Notes: a model not told the origin generated them from the letters alone. A stretch of 64,000 nt of DNA from Bacteroidales bacterium (GCA_020201035.1 JAIVHO010000034.1:19577-83576), one strand, 5' to 3'. Numbered from the stretch's first letter, positions 28,571 to 36,735 are shown. Program-made: numbers and translations.

Positions 28571-29332
28571 ATGAAAAATTTGAGAATTTTCATTCTAATT
28601 GCTTTCTGTTCGGCATTTATACCTTTACAAGATAATAATGCCCAGGTCTACAAAATGGATGTGGATCATGTTAAACCCTCGATGAACAATGAGTACCAGG
28701 CTGCCCTCAAAGAGTATGTTGATTTTCTGACAACCGGTGATTTTGCATTTCCATTGGAAGTTTACCGGTCCAGAGACCTACACTATTATGTGATATCCCA
28801 AATTAAGCCGAGCTATATATACCTTGATAGTATCGTTATGTCCCTTGGGGATATGGGCGAGAAAGATCCGGAAGGCTGGACTGAGATGTTCTCTAAATTC
28901 TACGGCACCTATAACACCAGCAGGGATATGTGCTACTATTTTGCGTCTAACCTGTCTTGGCTCCCAGAGGAACCGGCAGTGGCGTACGAAGATCTAGTGT
29001 GCATGGAAGTATGGTTTGTACAGGTAACCCTTGGTAAAGCAAAAGATCTAAACAGGCTTCTAACAGAGTATAATTCCTTGCGCAAGGAAAAAGAAGTTCC
29101 CTACCCGCTATATGTATATCGCGGATTGATTGGCATGGACCAGGGGACCTATATGCTTGTTAACCCTGGCCTTAATCCCGCTGATATATGGAATTCAGGT
29201 ATTAAAGCCTATGAGATGCTTGGAAAAGAAGGAGAAAGGTTAAATAAGCAGATGATGAAGTTACTTGACAATATTGAAGTCAAATATCTCTGGTACCTGA
29301 AAGACTTTTCGTATAAACCTCAAGATAAATAA
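28571..29332 (+). CDS. Secreted protein of unknown function with an internal duplication
   Basis: 253 residues. A signal peptide is likely (hydrophobic segment at about residues 5-19, ending near N-N-A-Q). I do not recognise the family. Two halves look alike: F-P-L-E-V-Y-R followed by about 60 residues to C-Y-Y-F, and Y-P-L-Y-V-Y-R followed by about 65 residues to Y-L-W-Y. This suggests a duplicated alpha/beta unit. The mature protein is rich in Tyr and Met. It is preceded by repeat copy A with a promoter and followed by a 168-bp spacer, so it is probably monocistronic. Confidence 0.7.
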   Translation: MKNLRIFILIAFCSAFIPLQDNNAQVYKMDVDHVKPSMNNEYQAALKEYVDFLTTGDFAFPLEVYRSRDLHYYVISQIKPSYIYLDSIVMSLGDMGEKDPEGWTEMFSKFYGTYNTSRDMCYYFASNLSWLPEEPAVAYEDLVCMEVWFVQVTLGKAKDLNRLLTEYNSLRKEKEVPYPLYVYRGLIGMDQGTYMLVNPGLNPADIWNSGIKAYEMLGKEGERLNKQMMKLLDNIEVKYLWYLKDFSYKPQDK

Positions 29333-29500
29333 ATACTGCATCTTAAACAGGAATATCATCCTTCCCTTAAAATAAAGGCCTGTATTAAAGAAGTTGGGTG
29401 ACCTCGTCCAACTACGGAGGCCGATGCAAATTAGCTTCGCCGGGATTGCGACTATTAAACGGATTGATTTTTTTAAACTATGATTCGCGAATAATATGCC

Positions 29501-30709
29501 ATGTCATTATTTAATCTCGAAATATATGATTTTACCGGTTTTCAGGTCTCCGATATAGGCTGTGGCACGCCAATGATAAATGATGAGAATTTCCTGAAAT
29601 CAATTATCAGGAGAGGAGTTAACTACCTTGATACGGCATACCAATATCAGAACGGTAACAATGAAAGGTTGATAGGCGGGGCTATAAAAGAATTTGAAAG
29701 GGAATCTCTTTTTATTACAACTAAAATCATCGTCAAAAAAGAGATGACAGCTGATGATATTTATAAAATGGGTAAGGCAGCATTTGAACGACTCAATTCC
29801 GGATATATTGATTGCCTGGCGTTACATATGCCTTCAACTGTTGATGAAGTCAGGAATCCTGCATTCCTCAAAGCAATGACTAAACTGAAAAAAGAAGGCA
29901 TTGTCCGCTATTGCGGTTTATCCAGTCATGGCCAATCCTGGTGGAATAAGTCTGATGCTATGGATGTTATAATTAATACCGCAATTGATGAAGGATACTT
30001 TGATCTCTTCCTGATGGTATATAATTATGTTCAGAGGGATATGGCCGAGAAACTACTGAAAAGGTGCAGGGAATATGATATTGCAACCACATTAATGAAA
30101 ACGGATCCTTTTGGAGGTTTCTATTCAAATACGCGCAAATCAATCGACAAATACATCGAAGAGGGAAAAGAAATGCCCCAATGGATGAAAACCATACATG
30201 AGAAATATTCTGCAAAACACGAGAAAGCTTTTCCTTTCCTGGAAAGATATGGCATTGAGGGAGATAATGAGATTCGTGATGCTGCAATAAGATTTGTACT
30301 TGACAACCAGGATGTAAATTCTGTAATGATCACCTTCCAGAATCAAAATGATATAATTAACTACCTGAAGCTTTCAGGTTCAAGATTTACTTACACAGAT
30401 AATCAGATTATCCAGAATTGTACTGAGGAATTGAGTCCGTTTTATTGCCGACACGCCTGTGGCATGTGTGAAGAAGTATGTCCACACAATGTCCCGTTGA
30501 ATACAATAATGAGGTACAATCACTATTTCACTGCCCAAAAGAGGGAGAAATATGCAATGGAACTGTATGCATCACTCCATGCTAATAATGCGGTGAAATG
30601 CACCAATTGTGATGCACCATGCGAAAAAGCATGTCCTTACGGCGTACACATTTATGATTTACTCAATATTGCTCATGCAAACCTGAGCATCTCATTGTCT
30701 GGTGCCTGA
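29501..30709 (+). CDS. Aldo/keto reductase-family protein with C-terminal 4Fe-4S motifs
   Basis: 402 residues. The N-terminal 280 residues form the aldo/keto reductase barrel with D and Y of the tetrad in Y-L-D-T-A-Y-Q-Y, lysine in T-T-K-I and histidine in L-A-L-H-M. The C-terminal part has two cysteine clusters, C-R-H-A-C-G-M-C-E-E-V-C-P and C-T-N-C-D-A-P-C-E-K-A-C-P, each suited to a 4Fe-4S centre. No signal peptide. Such fusions suggest an electron-transfer-linked reductase; the substrate is unknown. A truncated relative lies 280 bp downstream. Confidence 0.85.
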   Translation: MSLFNLEIYDFTGFQVSDIGCGTPMINDENFLKSIIRRGVNYLDTAYQYQNGNNERLIGGAIKEFERESLFITTKIIVKKEMTADDIYKMGKAAFERLNSGYIDCLALHMPSTVDEVRNPAFLKAMTKLKKEGIVRYCGLSSHGQSWWNKSDAMDVIINTAIDEGYFDLFLMVYNYVQRDMAEKLLKRCREYDIATTLMKTDPFGGFYSNTRKSIDKYIEEGKEMPQWMKTIHEKYSAKHEKAFPFLERYGIEGDNEIRDAAIRFVLDNQDVNSVMITFQNQNDIINYLKLSGSRFTYTDNQIIQNCTEELSPFYCRHACGMCEEVCPHNVPLNTIMRYNHYFTAQKREKYAMELYASLHANNAVKCTNCDAPCEKACPYGVHIYDLLNIAHANLSISLSGA

Positions 30710-30863
30710 TTACTATATAGAAATCCAGGATAATTCGCAATAATCAGGAATATTTCCGGATCAAGAAATATATAGATTCCAATATTAAACATCATTCAAT
30801 ATCTTAATTATCCCAAATCTTCGATTCGAGGATACCTGCCTGCAGCAGCCAGTACCCAAAAGC

Positions 30864-30970
30864 GCAGCTTTTTAGGACAATTAAACAACCCGGTTCAAAA
30901 ATTCAACACCTGCTACCTCATCACTCAACTTTTTATTGACTTCCATCCTGCAATCGCTTATCTTGTTGTT
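30864..30970 (+). repeat. Promoter-bearing repeat, copy B
   Basis: Counterpart of 28425-28546. It precedes the remnant of the exported aldo/keto reductase, which suggests that the live gene at 28571 and the dead gene at 30992 once shared a promoter type. Confidence 0.75.
30934..30965 (+). promoter_or_regulatory. Candidate promoter in repeat copy B
   Basis: TATTG at 30934-30938, 20-bp spacer, TATCTTG at 30959-30965, identical boxes and spacing to 28510-28541. Confidence 0.45.
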
Positions 30971-30991
30971 TAACACCCCAAACCCAACAAT

Positions 30992-31158
30992 ATGAATAGC
31001 AACAAATTGAACCGTAGAAGATTTCTCAGAAACTCTTCACCTGAATTTTTAGGAGCCGGATTACTGGGGGAAAAAGCTTCTCTTCACCTGGTCAAACACA
31101 GGATAAGAAAAAACCAGTGATCAGTGAATACCGTACTCTTGGCCGGACCGGATTCTAA
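30992..31158 (+). pseudogene. N-terminal remnant of a Tat-exported aldo/keto reductase
   Basis: ATG 30992 opens M-N-S-N-K-L-N-R-R-R-F-L-R-N-S-S, a twin-arginine signal, then reaches a stop at 31118-31120. A second frame carries S-P-G-Q-T-Q-D-K-K-K-P-V-I-S-E-Y-R-T-L-G-R-T-G-F and stops at 31156-31158. In intact exported aldo/keto reductases the signal peptide is followed by just such an E-Y-R-T-L-G-R-T-G-F-K-V-S-D start, so this is one gene broken by a frameshift and truncated before the barrel. The barrel itself is not found downstream. Confidence 0.72.
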
Positions 31159-31190
31159 TGGCTCAAGTGAGAGAGACACTCTTTATTTTT

Positions 31191-31221
31191 CTTGTTTTGA
31201 AGATCCCAAAATCGTAATTTG
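31191..31221 (+). promoter_or_regulatory. Candidate promoter of the S9 peptidase leader
   Basis: CTTG at 31191-31194, 20-bp spacer, TAATTTG at 31215-31221. A transcript starting near 31228 would contain the whole conserved leader that begins at 31249. Confidence 0.45.
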
Positions 31222-31248
31222 CCTTCAGATAACAAATACATAAATACA

Positions 31249-31388
31249 ATGAAACGAACATGATATTTTTTAAGCATAAATATCACTAAAGATTATGTTT
31301 AAAAAATATTATGCGAGAGCGAAGCGGTTCCATTCGTTCTCAATTTTTTAATTAACCTCTTGTCAGATAATTACAAAATTTTAAACGT
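31249..31388 (+). promoter_or_regulatory. Conserved structured leader, copy A
   Basis: About 140 bp, roughly 94% identical to 42295-42433 by hand alignment, ending exactly at the start codon. Stem 1 pairs 31263-31278 with 31294-31309 (16 bp, one G-U). Stem 2 pairs GAGAGCGAA (31315-31323) with TTCGTTCTC (31333-31341) around a 9-base loop and is followed by AATTTTTT, the form of an intrinsic terminator. A terminator-like hairpin 48 bases before an ATG suggests attenuation or another RNA-level switch; a mobile repeat carrying leader sequence is the alternative. Confidence 0.75.
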
Positions 31389-33458
31389 ATGAAAAAGATT
31401 GTTTTGCTGGGCGTCATTGTGTTACTAACAACTCATATATCCGCCCAGGATGAAAAGATTGTGCCCTCCTTTGAACAGATTTTATCCCTGAAAAGTGCAG
31501 GTACTCCGGTAATATCACCTGATGGTAATCATGTTCTTTTTACTGTAACTCAGACTGACTGGAAAAATAACCGTTATGATACTGAAATCTGGCTATCAAA
31601 GGACCGGCAGAAACCATTCCAGTTTACTAACAATCCTGATGATAACAGCGGAAATCCTGAATGGTCACCCGATGGCAAATGGATTGCATTTACATCAAAC
31701 AGGGGGAACAAGAATCAGATTTATGCCATTTACACTGAAGGGGGTGAGGCATTTCCTGTAACCAGGGAAAAGAATGGTGTCGGGGCTTTCGAATGGTCTC
31801 CCGACGGGACACAAATTGCTTTCACAGTTCAGCAGGAAACTGAGAAAGACGATAAAAAGCGTGAAGATCGTTATGGCTCCTATGCCGTTGAAGATGATGA
31901 ATATAAGCTCACACGGCTTATGGTAATTGATTTTGATCCTGATAATCTTGAATACTTTGTGCTGCCATGTTATGAAAAGGACTCCCTGACAAAAGAAACG
32001 TTGTGTCAGAAATGGCCGGAACCTGAAAAGCTTATAGATAGCGTTGATTATACCATCACTTCATTTCAATGGTCCCCGAATGGTGAAATGATAGTTTTTA
32101 ACCACCAGCCTGATCCACTGTTTAACTCCTCCTTTAAATCGGATATATCAATACTTGATACCGATACAAAGGAAATAACCACTCTGGTTGCAAATGCTGG
32201 TTCTGACGGATTTATCGACTGGTCTCCCGACAGTAAATCTGTTCTTTACACCAGTGATGTTGACAATACAAGCTCAAACTATTACATGAACAGCCGCTAT
32301 TTCAGGATTGATACTGATGGAAATAACAACCGGGAACTGGGCATGGACTTTGATGAAAACCTCTCAGGAATGAAATGGACCGTTCAGGGAATCTATGCCA
32401 CTGCATATCAAAAAACATTAAGACCATTATTCCTTATGAATCCTGATAACGGGAAGGTTGAAAAAGTGCTTGATGATCCTGCAAGGATATATGGATTATC
32501 TGTTTCAAAGGATGGTGCTACCATGGCATATCAGGGAGCCGGAGATAAAAGTCTCCGTGAGGTGTATCTTGTCAGCCTCGGTAATAATAAAACGGTGCAG
32601 CTGACCGATTTTACTGCCCAGATCAATAACTGGAAATATTCGGTTCCGGAAGTAATAAGCTGGAAAAGCAAGGACGGATCAATCATTGAAGGTATCCTTC
32701 ATAAGCCCATGGACTATGATCCGGGCAGGAAGTACCCGCTACTGGTAAACATTCACGGTGGTCCAACCGGTATATCACTTCCTGAACCGGCACCTTCGTC
32801 TGTTTACCCTGTATTGCAATGGCTTGATAAAGGTGCTCTGGTTTTGATGCCTAATTACAGGGGATCAGCAGGCTACGGTGAGGAATTCAGGAAGCTGAAT
32901 GTGGAAAATCTTGGTGTGGGTGATGCCTGGGATGTGATGTCAGGCATAGAATATCTTGACAAGGAGGGCCTTATCGACACTGATAAAATGGGTACCATGG
33001 GATGGAGCCAGGGAGGGTATATCTCAGCCTTCCTGACAACCAATACCAGTGCATTTAAAGCAGTATCAGTTGGAGCAGGCATCTCGAACTGGATGACCTA
33101 TTATGTTAATACTGATATACATCCATTTACAAGACAGTACCTCAATGCTACCCCCTGGGAGAATGAAGAGATATACCGCAAAACTTCACCCATTACAAAT
33201 ATAAATAATGCCTCTACTCCAACATTAATCCAGCATGGTGAGTTTGACAAAAGGGTTCCGATACCAAACGCATATGAACTGTTCCAGGGACTACAGGATG
33301 TCGGTGTTGATACAAAGCTGATTGTATACAAGGGATTCGGTCATGGCATTACCAAACCAAAAGAAAGACTTGCAGCAATGTGGCATAACTGGCAGTGGTT
33401 CGGTAAATATTTGTGGGGAGAGGATATAGAGATGCCGGAATTAAGCAAGAGGAGATAA
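31389..33458 (+). CDS. Exported S9-family peptidase (prolyl oligopeptidase / acylaminoacyl-peptidase type)
   Basis: 689 residues with a signal peptide (residues 1-19, ending I-S-A-Q). The first 400 residues contain TolB/WD-like propeller repeats, for example W-S-P-D-G-K-W-I-A-F-T-S and W-S-P-D-G-T-Q-I-A-F. The C-terminal alpha/beta hydrolase has the nucleophile elbow G-W-S-Q-G-G, the acid in H-G-E-F-D-K-R-V-P and the histidine in G-F-G-H-G. It should cleave short peptides in the periplasm. It has its own terminator and a long conserved leader shared with the tricorn-like gene at 42434. Confidence 0.94.
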   Translation: MKKIVLLGVIVLLTTHISAQDEKIVPSFEQILSLKSAGTPVISPDGNHVLFTVTQTDWKNNRYDTEIWLSKDRQKPFQFTNNPDDNSGNPEWSPDGKWIAFTSNRGNKNQIYAIYTEGGEAFPVTREKNGVGAFEWSPDGTQIAFTVQQETEKDDKKREDRYGSYAVEDDEYKLTRLMVIDFDPDNLEYFVLPCYEKDSLTKETLCQKWPEPEKLIDSVDYTITSFQWSPNGEMIVFNHQPDPLFNSSFKSDISILDTDTKEITTLVANAGSDGFIDWSPDSKSVLYTSDVDNTSSNYYMNSRYFRIDTDGNNNRELGMDFDENLSGMKWTVQGIYATAYQKTLRPLFLMNPDNGKVEKVLDDPARIYGLSVSKDGATMAYQGAGDKSLREVYLVSLGNNKTVQLTDFTAQINNWKYSVPEVISWKSKDGSIIEGILHKPMDYDPGRKYPLLVNIHGGPTGISLPEPAPSSVYPVLQWLDKGALVLMPNYRGSAGYGEEFRKLNVENLGVGDAWDVMSGIEYLDKEGLIDTDKMGTMGWSQGGYISAFLTTNTSAFKAVSVGAGISNWMTYYVNTDIHPFTRQYLNATPWENEEIYRKTSPITNINNASTPTLIQHGEFDKRVPIPNAYELFQGLQDVGVDTKLIVYKGFGHGITKPKERLAAMWHNWQWFGKYLWGEDIEMPELSKRR

Positions 33459-33496
33459 TATCTTAAACACCCTGCCGGAAACAACCCGGGAAAAAG

Positions 33497-33526
33497 ATCC
33501 TGACTTACCGCTCAGGATTTTTTTTT
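33497..33526 (+). terminator. Intrinsic terminator after the S9 peptidase
   Basis: ATCCTGA (33497-33503) pairs with TCAGGAT (33512-33518) across an 8-base loop, followed by a run of T to 33526. Confidence 0.8.
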
Positions 33527-33534
33527 GCAAAACT

Positions 33535-33586
33535 ATTGACTTATATAAAAGTTTCTTATATATTTGCATATAAAGGTTTCTTATAT
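33535..33586 (+). promoter_or_regulatory. PadR-gene promoter with two tandem operator-like dyads
   Basis: ATTG at 33535-33538, 20-bp spacer and TATATTTG at 33559-33566 fit the Bacteroidota promoter. Two dyads of the form ATATAA-N7-TTATAT lie at 33543-33561 and 33568-33586, with spacers AAGTTTC and AGGTTTC and a 25-bp repeat distance. The first overlaps the -7 box, the second covers the expected transcript start. This is what an autoregulated PadR operator would look like. Confidence 0.7.
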
Positions 33587-33598
33587 ATATAAAATCAA

Positions 33599-33943
33599 AT
33601 GATATCTACCGATTTACTTAAGGGCTCACTGAAGACCATAATACTGAAACTGCTGGCAGAGAGAGGCCGCATGTACGGATATGAAATAACCAGAATGGTT
33701 GAAGAGATTACAGCCGGTAAAATAAAACTGACATACGGAGCTCTCTATCCTGTCCTTCACAAACTTGAAAGGGAGGGGTCTCTGGTGACAGAGAGCGAAA
33801 ATTACAATAACCGCATCCGAATCTATTACTCACTTACGCCTGCAGGAGAGTCGGCAGTAATAGAGAAAATGAAAGAGCTGAAAGAATTTCTTGAGGCTAT
33901 GTCGCAAATAATTAACCCGGCACCGGGAGTAATTTATGAATGA
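33599..33943 (+). CDS. PadR-family transcriptional regulator
   Basis: 114-residue winged-helix protein. L-K-G-S-L-K-T-I-I-L-K-L-L and G-R-M-Y-G-Y-E-I-T-R-M-V, then L-T-Y-G-A-L-Y-P-V-L-H-K-L-E-R-E-G, are the PadR signature helices and wing. It is likely a local repressor of its own operon. The stop overlaps the next start by eight bases (33936-33943), so regulator and membrane protein are coupled. Its promoter bears two matching dyads. Confidence 0.93.
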   Translation: MISTDLLKGSLKTIILKLLAERGRMYGYEITRMVEEITAGKIKLTYGALYPVLHKLEREGSLVTESENYNNRIRIYYSLTPAGESAVIEKMKELKEFLEAMSQIINPAPGVIYE

Positions 33944-35267
33944 GATAACGGGAAGGCAGACAGACATAATTTCTCAGTTCGTTAAAAGGCAGGAGATAGT
34001 ATTCTCTCATCTCTGCGATGATCTGATAGATCATATCTGCTGTGAGATTGAGGATGAAATGAAGGCGGAAGCCGGATTTGATGAAGCGTTCAGAAGAGTC
34101 AGACTCAGAATTGGTGAAAACGGTTTACGGGAGATACAGGAAGAGACACTTTATGCAGTTGATTCAAAATACAGAAAAATGAAAAAAGCAATGAAGATCA
34201 GCAGTGTGGCGGGAACCATTATGGTGGGTCTTGCTTCAGTTCTTAAGATCCTGCACATGCCAATGGCAGGTGTACTGTTAACCCTGGGGGCTTTTATGAT
34301 TATTTTTATATTTCTCCCTTCATCCCTCACAGTATTATGGAAGGAGAGCAAAAGCAGCAGAAGAGTGTTTCTCTTTATATCTGCTTTCCTTGCCTCGGCT
34401 CTTTATATTGCAGGTATTATCTTCAGGATACAGCACTGGCCGGGTGCCCCGGTTCTTATTTCGGCTGGTATTCTATCTGCAGTATTCCTTTTCGTTCCTG
34501 CAGGAGTACACTCAATGCTCCGGAATCATGCCAGGATTGTGCCTGCATGGATTATTATATGGGGAGGAATCTCTGCTTCCATATTCGGGGCAGGCTACCT
34601 GCTTAAGATCATGCACTGGCCGGGAGCTTCAGTATTTATCCTTTTGGGAATCTCTCTTTTTGCCATTCTGGTAATACCCTCATTTATCTGGCACCATGGA
34701 AAGAGGGAAGCTTCAGTCTCCGCAAGGGCGATAACAATTATTACTGCAACCGTCCTGTTCTTTGTACCCTCTGCCCTTATTAATTTTGATACTATACACA
34801 ACTTTGAAAAGATGTTTCTGTCAACAACAGAATTGGGAAACAGAAGCCTTGAGTTCAGATTATCCAGAAATGATGTTCTGTGGTCAGAGGCAGAGGCCGA
34901 GGCAGCAGAATCTGAAGACCTGACCCTTCTCCATTCAGAAACACAAACCCTGATGGATCTTATTAATACAATAGAGGAAAATGGTTTTGATACATCTGCC
35001 TCCCTTATCACTGAACTTGAAAACAAACTCGGTTCATTCTCCTCACTGCTGGTTAAACTGAACGGAGATTTCAGGGGTAAGGTTTTAGCCTCTGCCCTGG
35101 AGATTGAAAGATACCTGCCTCCTTTGCCATTCGGGGATGAGATGCAACCGCGTAGCAGACCTGAAGCAGTAATACAGAGCTTAAATCTGCTAAAAGGGTC
35201 ATTGCTGGATGCAGAAGCTGCAACTATCCGGAACCTGGCCGGTAACGCGCAGCAGAATTCGTTCTGA
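33936..35267 (+). CDS. PadR-associated membrane protein with HWPGA repeats
   Basis: 443 residues. The first 80 residues are a soluble helical domain (D-D-L-I-D-H-I-C-C-E-I-E-D-E-M) of the permease-prefix or HAAS type that often accompanies PadR genes. Eight or so membrane helices follow, with the motif K-I-L-H-M-P-M-A-G, R-I-Q-H-W-P-G-A and K-I-M-H-W-P-G-A repeated at regular intervals, each followed by a glycine-bearing helix. The last 150 residues are a predicted extracytoplasmic helical region. The motif resembles one in the gliding-motility protein GldL, but no other gld gene is near. Function unknown. Confidence 0.8.
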   Translation: MNEITGRQTDIISQFVKRQEIVFSHLCDDLIDHICCEIEDEMKAEAGFDEAFRRVRLRIGENGLREIQEETLYAVDSKYRKMKKAMKISSVAGTIMVGLASVLKILHMPMAGVLLTLGAFMIIFIFLPSSLTVLWKESKSSRRVFLFISAFLASALYIAGIIFRIQHWPGAPVLISAGILSAVFLFVPAGVHSMLRNHARIVPAWIIIWGGISASIFGAGYLLKIMHWPGASVFILLGISLFAILVIPSFIWHHGKREASVSARAITIITATVLFFVPSALINFDTIHNFEKMFLSTTELGNRSLEFRLSRNDVLWSEAEAEAAESEDLTLLHSETQTLMDLINTIEENGFDTSASLITELENKLGSFSSLLVKLNGDFRGKVLASALEIERYLPPLPFGDEMQPRSRPEAVIQSLNLLKGSLLDAEAATIRNLAGNAQQNSF

Positions 35268-35358
35268 AAAATTCAACAATCAATGATTTAACAGAACAAA
35301 ACCTTAACTGATAGACCATACAAATCAAGTTCTTTTTGACCATTAAAACTCCGGACAT

Positions 35359-36348
35359 ATGAAACAGAAAATCTATATTTCAGGCATTATTTTTTTAATA
35401 ATTACAGTTACCGGCACCCTCTTTAAAATGTTGCACTTACCCGGTGCCGGGATACTATTGACTCTGGGATTCGCAGGTCTTCTTCTTATCTTTTTCCCTG
35501 CTGCCCTGGTAAACTCTTACCGCGGAAAAGGAGATAAAGCATTGAAACCCCTTTACATCGTTACATACCTTACACTGCTGGTGATCTTCACCGGGATGCT
35601 TTTCAAGATAATGCACTGGCCCGGAGCAGGTAAAATGCTGCTGGCAGGTCTCCCTTTCCCCTTTGTTGTTTTTCTTCCGGTATTCCTCTACGTCACCGGC
35701 CGGATTGAGAACTTCAGCATCTACAATACTGTCAGCATCCTTCTCCTTCTAACAATCCTCTCAGCCTTTAATGCCCTGCTTGCTCTTTCGGTATCGCGTA
35801 ACAGCCTTGATGATTCAATGTATATAGCGTCTGTATACCATAAAGCAGCTGCAGCAGCAGGAAATACAAAACTTCAGCATAGCGGGGAAGCCGGGAGCAT
35901 TACAGATATCAGCGATATTAATGAATCAGCCGGACAGGCTCTTAAACTTATCCATGAAGCTACGGATCAAATCCTGAGAGGCGCCAAAGCTGACATAAAT
36001 GCACTCATTGACAATCCCTCCTCAGTTAGTCTTGCTGATTCAAGAGAATTGACAACAGAGATTATGTTTAACGGAGACAATCCGGATCTGGGTAAACAGC
36101 TTGAAAAAAGCATACAGGATTTTATCGGGGTAGTTGAAACATCCGGCAACGGGAGAATTACACCGCAAATGGCAATTGACCTGCTCGGATTTAATACTCC
36201 GGAAGGGGAAAAGAGCTGGAGTGAGGCAATGTTTGAAGGCAACTGGACAAGCTGGTCACTGGTATATCTGGGGATTCTCGAAAACAATATCATCCTGATC
36301 CGGGATGAACTGCTTTCAGACGCAGTTCAGGATGCAACTATAAGTTAA
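35359..36348 (+). CDS. Second HWPGA-repeat membrane protein
   Basis: 329 residues. Four membrane helices carry two copies of the motif, K-M-L-H-L-P-G-A-G and K-I-M-H-W-P-G-A-G, and are followed by a fifth helix and a 190-residue helical tail, the same plan as the preceding protein without its N-terminal regulatory domain. It follows the upstream gene by 91 bp and is probably in the same PadR-controlled unit. The stop codon lies inside the first copy of the 115-bp hairpin repeat. Function unknown. Confidence 0.78.
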   Translation: MKQKIYISGIIFLIITVTGTLFKMLHLPGAGILLTLGFAGLLLIFFPAALVNSYRGKGDKALKPLYIVTYLTLLVIFTGMLFKIMHWPGAGKMLLAGLPFPFVVFLPVFLYVTGRIENFSIYNTVSILLLLTILSAFNALLALSVSRNSLDDSMYIASVYHKAAAAAGNTKLQHSGEAGSITDISDINESAGQALKLIHEATDQILRGAKADINALIDNPSSVSLADSRELTTEIMFNGDNPDLGKQLEKSIQDFIGVVETSGNGRITPQMAIDLLGFNTPEGEKSWSEAMFEGNWTSWSLVYLGILENNIILIRDELLSDAVQDATIS

Positions 36349-36462
36349 ATGGTATTATACCCCAGGGCAAGCTCTGGACCCTTCTTTCCGGGGCAAGCCC
36401 CGGGGAATTTAACCACACCCTCTCGTCCTCCGAAGCGGAACGCGAAGGTGGATTAAAACATT
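36346..36462 (+). repeat. 115-bp multi-hairpin repeat, copy 1
   Basis: About 97% identical to 46049-46164 by hand. It contains CCAGGG-CAAG-CTCTGG, then CCGGGG-CAAG-CCCCGG, then an irregular arm TTTAA-CCAC ... GTGG-A-TTAAA enclosing CCG-AAG-CGG. Copy 2 has CCCTGG where copy 1 has CTCTGG, which keeps pairing in both. No long T-run follows, so it is a REP-like element more than a simple terminator. Confidence 0.85.
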
Positions 36463-36555
36463 AACTACCTAATCAAAGATTACGGATAAAGTTGTATTTT
36501 TATCCAGGTGCTATACCTAAAGGTAATTTAACCATCTGAAATAAATTTTACAACC

Positions 36556-36735
36556 ATGAAACGTGATGTACAAAACAATGCCTCATCGGGTGCCATTTAC
36601 GGACTCGGCCTTATAGGAGCGGCAGTCTGGTTTATCTCAACAGCCACAGGACTATGGATGGGTGTCCTGGGATTTCTCAAGGCACTGGTCTGGCCTGCCT
36701 TCCTTGTATACGAAGCCTTCAAAGCCCTGATGTAA
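36556..36735 (+). CDS. Small membrane protein (59 aa) coupled to upp
   Basis: Reads M-K-R-D-V-Q-N-N-A-S-S-G-A-I-Y-G then two hydrophobic segments (about residues 15-30 and 34-52), with W-P-A-F-L-V-Y-E-A near the end. Its TAA is two bases from the upp ATG, so the two are almost certainly co-translated. I recall small proteins of this pattern (one hydrophobic helix plus L-K-A-x-V-W-P-A-F-L-V-Y-E) in other bacteria, without a known function. A frame that starts within it and runs into upp exists but is the upp frame read too early. Confidence 0.8.
   Translation: MKRDVQNNASSGAIYGLGLIGAAVWFISTATGLWMGVLGFLKALVWPAFLVYEAFKALM

Larger units (their letters stand above)
30710..31388. other. 679-bp region without an intact gene
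   Basis: Contains repeat copy B, the aldo/keto reductase remnant, a promoter candidate and the conserved leader of the S9 peptidase. The first 150 bases (30710-30860) are AT-rich and show nothing recognisable. Confidence 0.7.

Noticed and set aside
29333..29500. Possible small RNA or repeat with several short stems
   Set aside because: The stems (GTTGG/CCAAC and CCTC/GAGG) are short and no second copy was found in the window.
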